DNA from: Climacteris rufus
Lineage: Eukaryota; Chordata; Aves; Passeriformes; Climacteridae
Assembly: GCA_013398175.1 (NCBI GenBank)
Contig: VZRZ01004923.1
Location: 468,290-532,289, forward strand
DNA: 64,000 bases
Direction: 5' to 3'
Shown piece by piece: positions 62,506-64,000 of this stretch. A model generated the notes under the pieces. It was not told the origin of the DNA. It did not search any database and worked only from the letters and a program-made list of their open reading frames with translations. The stretch's first letter is position 1. The number at the start of each line of letters is the position of its first letter. The position numbers and the translations under genes are program-made.

Positions 62506-64000
62506 GTTTGACTGCTGCTCTATCATTTCCATTCTTTTCATCCTGTAACAGAAGCAATGTAGGAAAAAAAACCATATTTAATTGAAATTACATACTTTTC
62601 TACTTTGAGTAGGCAGGAATACTTGATAAAAGGAATATTTTATGTATGTCCTTCCACACACACTGAAATTTCTGGACAATCACGTCAGTCAGCTCTTTAT
62701 GTTACCTCACTTCCAGCACATTTTCTAATAGAATAGTGCCTAGCACAAGGCACCACTCATTGTTCCTGGGCTATCACAGTCTGCACTGAGGGGTTTGAAC
62801 AAATCTCATGCTGATCCTTCACTTTCTTTGACTTTAGTGTTATCATCACTCTTCTCTTTTGTCTGCAGGAGTCTGCTGTTCATCAAATCCTCTTCCCTAA
62901 ATCTCTTTCTTCTGGCAGCCCTGTCTAGAAAACAGCAGGAAAGGACTCACACTTCTGAATCTCTCAGTTTCAGATCTGATACAGTAGCAGGAAGACTCCA
63001 TTCCTTCCTTCAGCACTAATATCCTTTTACCTTTAAGAGAGACAGGTAAAATTTTTACTAGTTGATTCTTGTTCTTATTCTGCACATATATATGATTCAA
63101 GATAGCCTTCAGCAACTCAGCAATTCATAACAGCATTCAGCAATTATGACTGTCTTCTCTGTTCCATCACTAAGTATCCTTGTAGTGAGACAAGAAATGG
63201 GAGCATATCCTTCTACCTTGCTTTCCTAGTAGATGGCTCAGCAGCTTCATTTCAACCACCTTCTCCAGGAGCAAATCTAATTGAGCAGGCACTTTAATGG
63301 TTCAGTAAGATGTGGGATCACAGACCACTCAGCAACCTGTAGTTTACCCAGTGCAGCAGGGAGGTCAGCTGGGTGCTCAACCACACATCTCTCAGGGCCC
63401 TCAGAAAATGTCAGAAGATTGTCTCTGATCACCCCATCAACAAATCAGCTGGAGTGGTAACCTGCACTGTGGCAATTAAAAAGTCATTGCAATTACTTAT
63501 GTATTAAGTTTATCTGCTATTTTCAACTTCCTTTTGCAGAGCAGAGAAAAACAACTTTACAGCTGGTTATGTTGCCATCTACCTAACTTTATTCCAACAG
63601 CCAGCACAAATAAAAAATTCACTGAAAGTGAGAGAGAGTGAATTAACCTTCTCCTTAAATCCAAAAATAACCTCAGAAATAATGTCCAGCCAGCTGCTAT
63701 TGCACCCTGGGGAATCTCTGGTTCCATAAAAATAAGCATGGAGTTATCCCTGGCTCTAAAGTTCACCAGAAACCAGTATATGTGCAGAATTGCCCAGCAA
63801 TAACATTGTTGGACAAGTAACTAGCATATTTAAACAAGTTGGAGAGCCACAAAGGGAGTTTTCTCTCCCAGAAGGGATCTGTCTAGAACAGCCTCCATCA
63901 AGCTGTAACGTTTGTTGGAGCACTAAGCCAAAAAAATGTCTTTTTACCTCCTCTGCCTAATTTATTGTTAGAGCTCCCAGATTCCCAGCACACATCTAAG
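62506..64000. other. Intergenic, no gene recognised
   Basis: No transposon or gene recognised to the window end. Short open frames (62795-63019, 63557-63766) lack recognisable products. Confidence 0.55.

Overview
This window is nuclear DNA of a bird. It carries many fragments of the CR1 LINE in the avian form (3' ends with the ATTCTATGATTCT-type tail), LTRs of the avian ERVL-like type, AT-rich GT-AG introns and one CpG island interrupted by an assembly gap. The species cannot be named from the sequence. There are no bacterial or phage genes, no CRISPR array, no tRNA or rRNA gene, and I found no previously undescribed system.

Positions 1 to about 29,880 hold the 5' part of one gene on the minus strand: RB1CC1 (FIP200), the large scaffold of the ULK1-ATG13-ATG101 autophagy-initiation complex. 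Five consecutive coding exons can be joined exactly across GT-AG splice sites. In transcript order they are 14693-14623, 12193-12067, 11807-11637, 1563-1361 and 252-1 (cut by the window edge). They encode residues 1 to about 274 of a protein that is about 1,590 residues long in vertebrates. Further upstream is a probable non-coding exon (16687-16569), then a long first intron, then the CpG-island promoter (about 29,140-29,880). The promoter has 388 undetermined bases in its middle, where exon 1 may lie. The introns contain no transposon I recognise, only simple repeats and small tandem duplications.

The inferred 5' leader carries three upstream ORFs in an unusually tight arrangement. The second stops directly against the start of the third, and the stop of the third overlaps the RB1CC1 start codon as ATGA. 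The island contains an AP-1/NRF2-type site, ETS motifs, a GC box and a CRE half-site.

From about 29,885 to 64,000 I see no protein-coding gene. This is the intergenic region upstream of RB1CC1. It holds eight CR1 fragments (a ninth lies inside intron 1), two ERVL-like LTRs, two related solo LTRs of another retrovirus family, an unclassified inverted repeat pair and several microsatellites. None of the open reading frames there looks like a gene.
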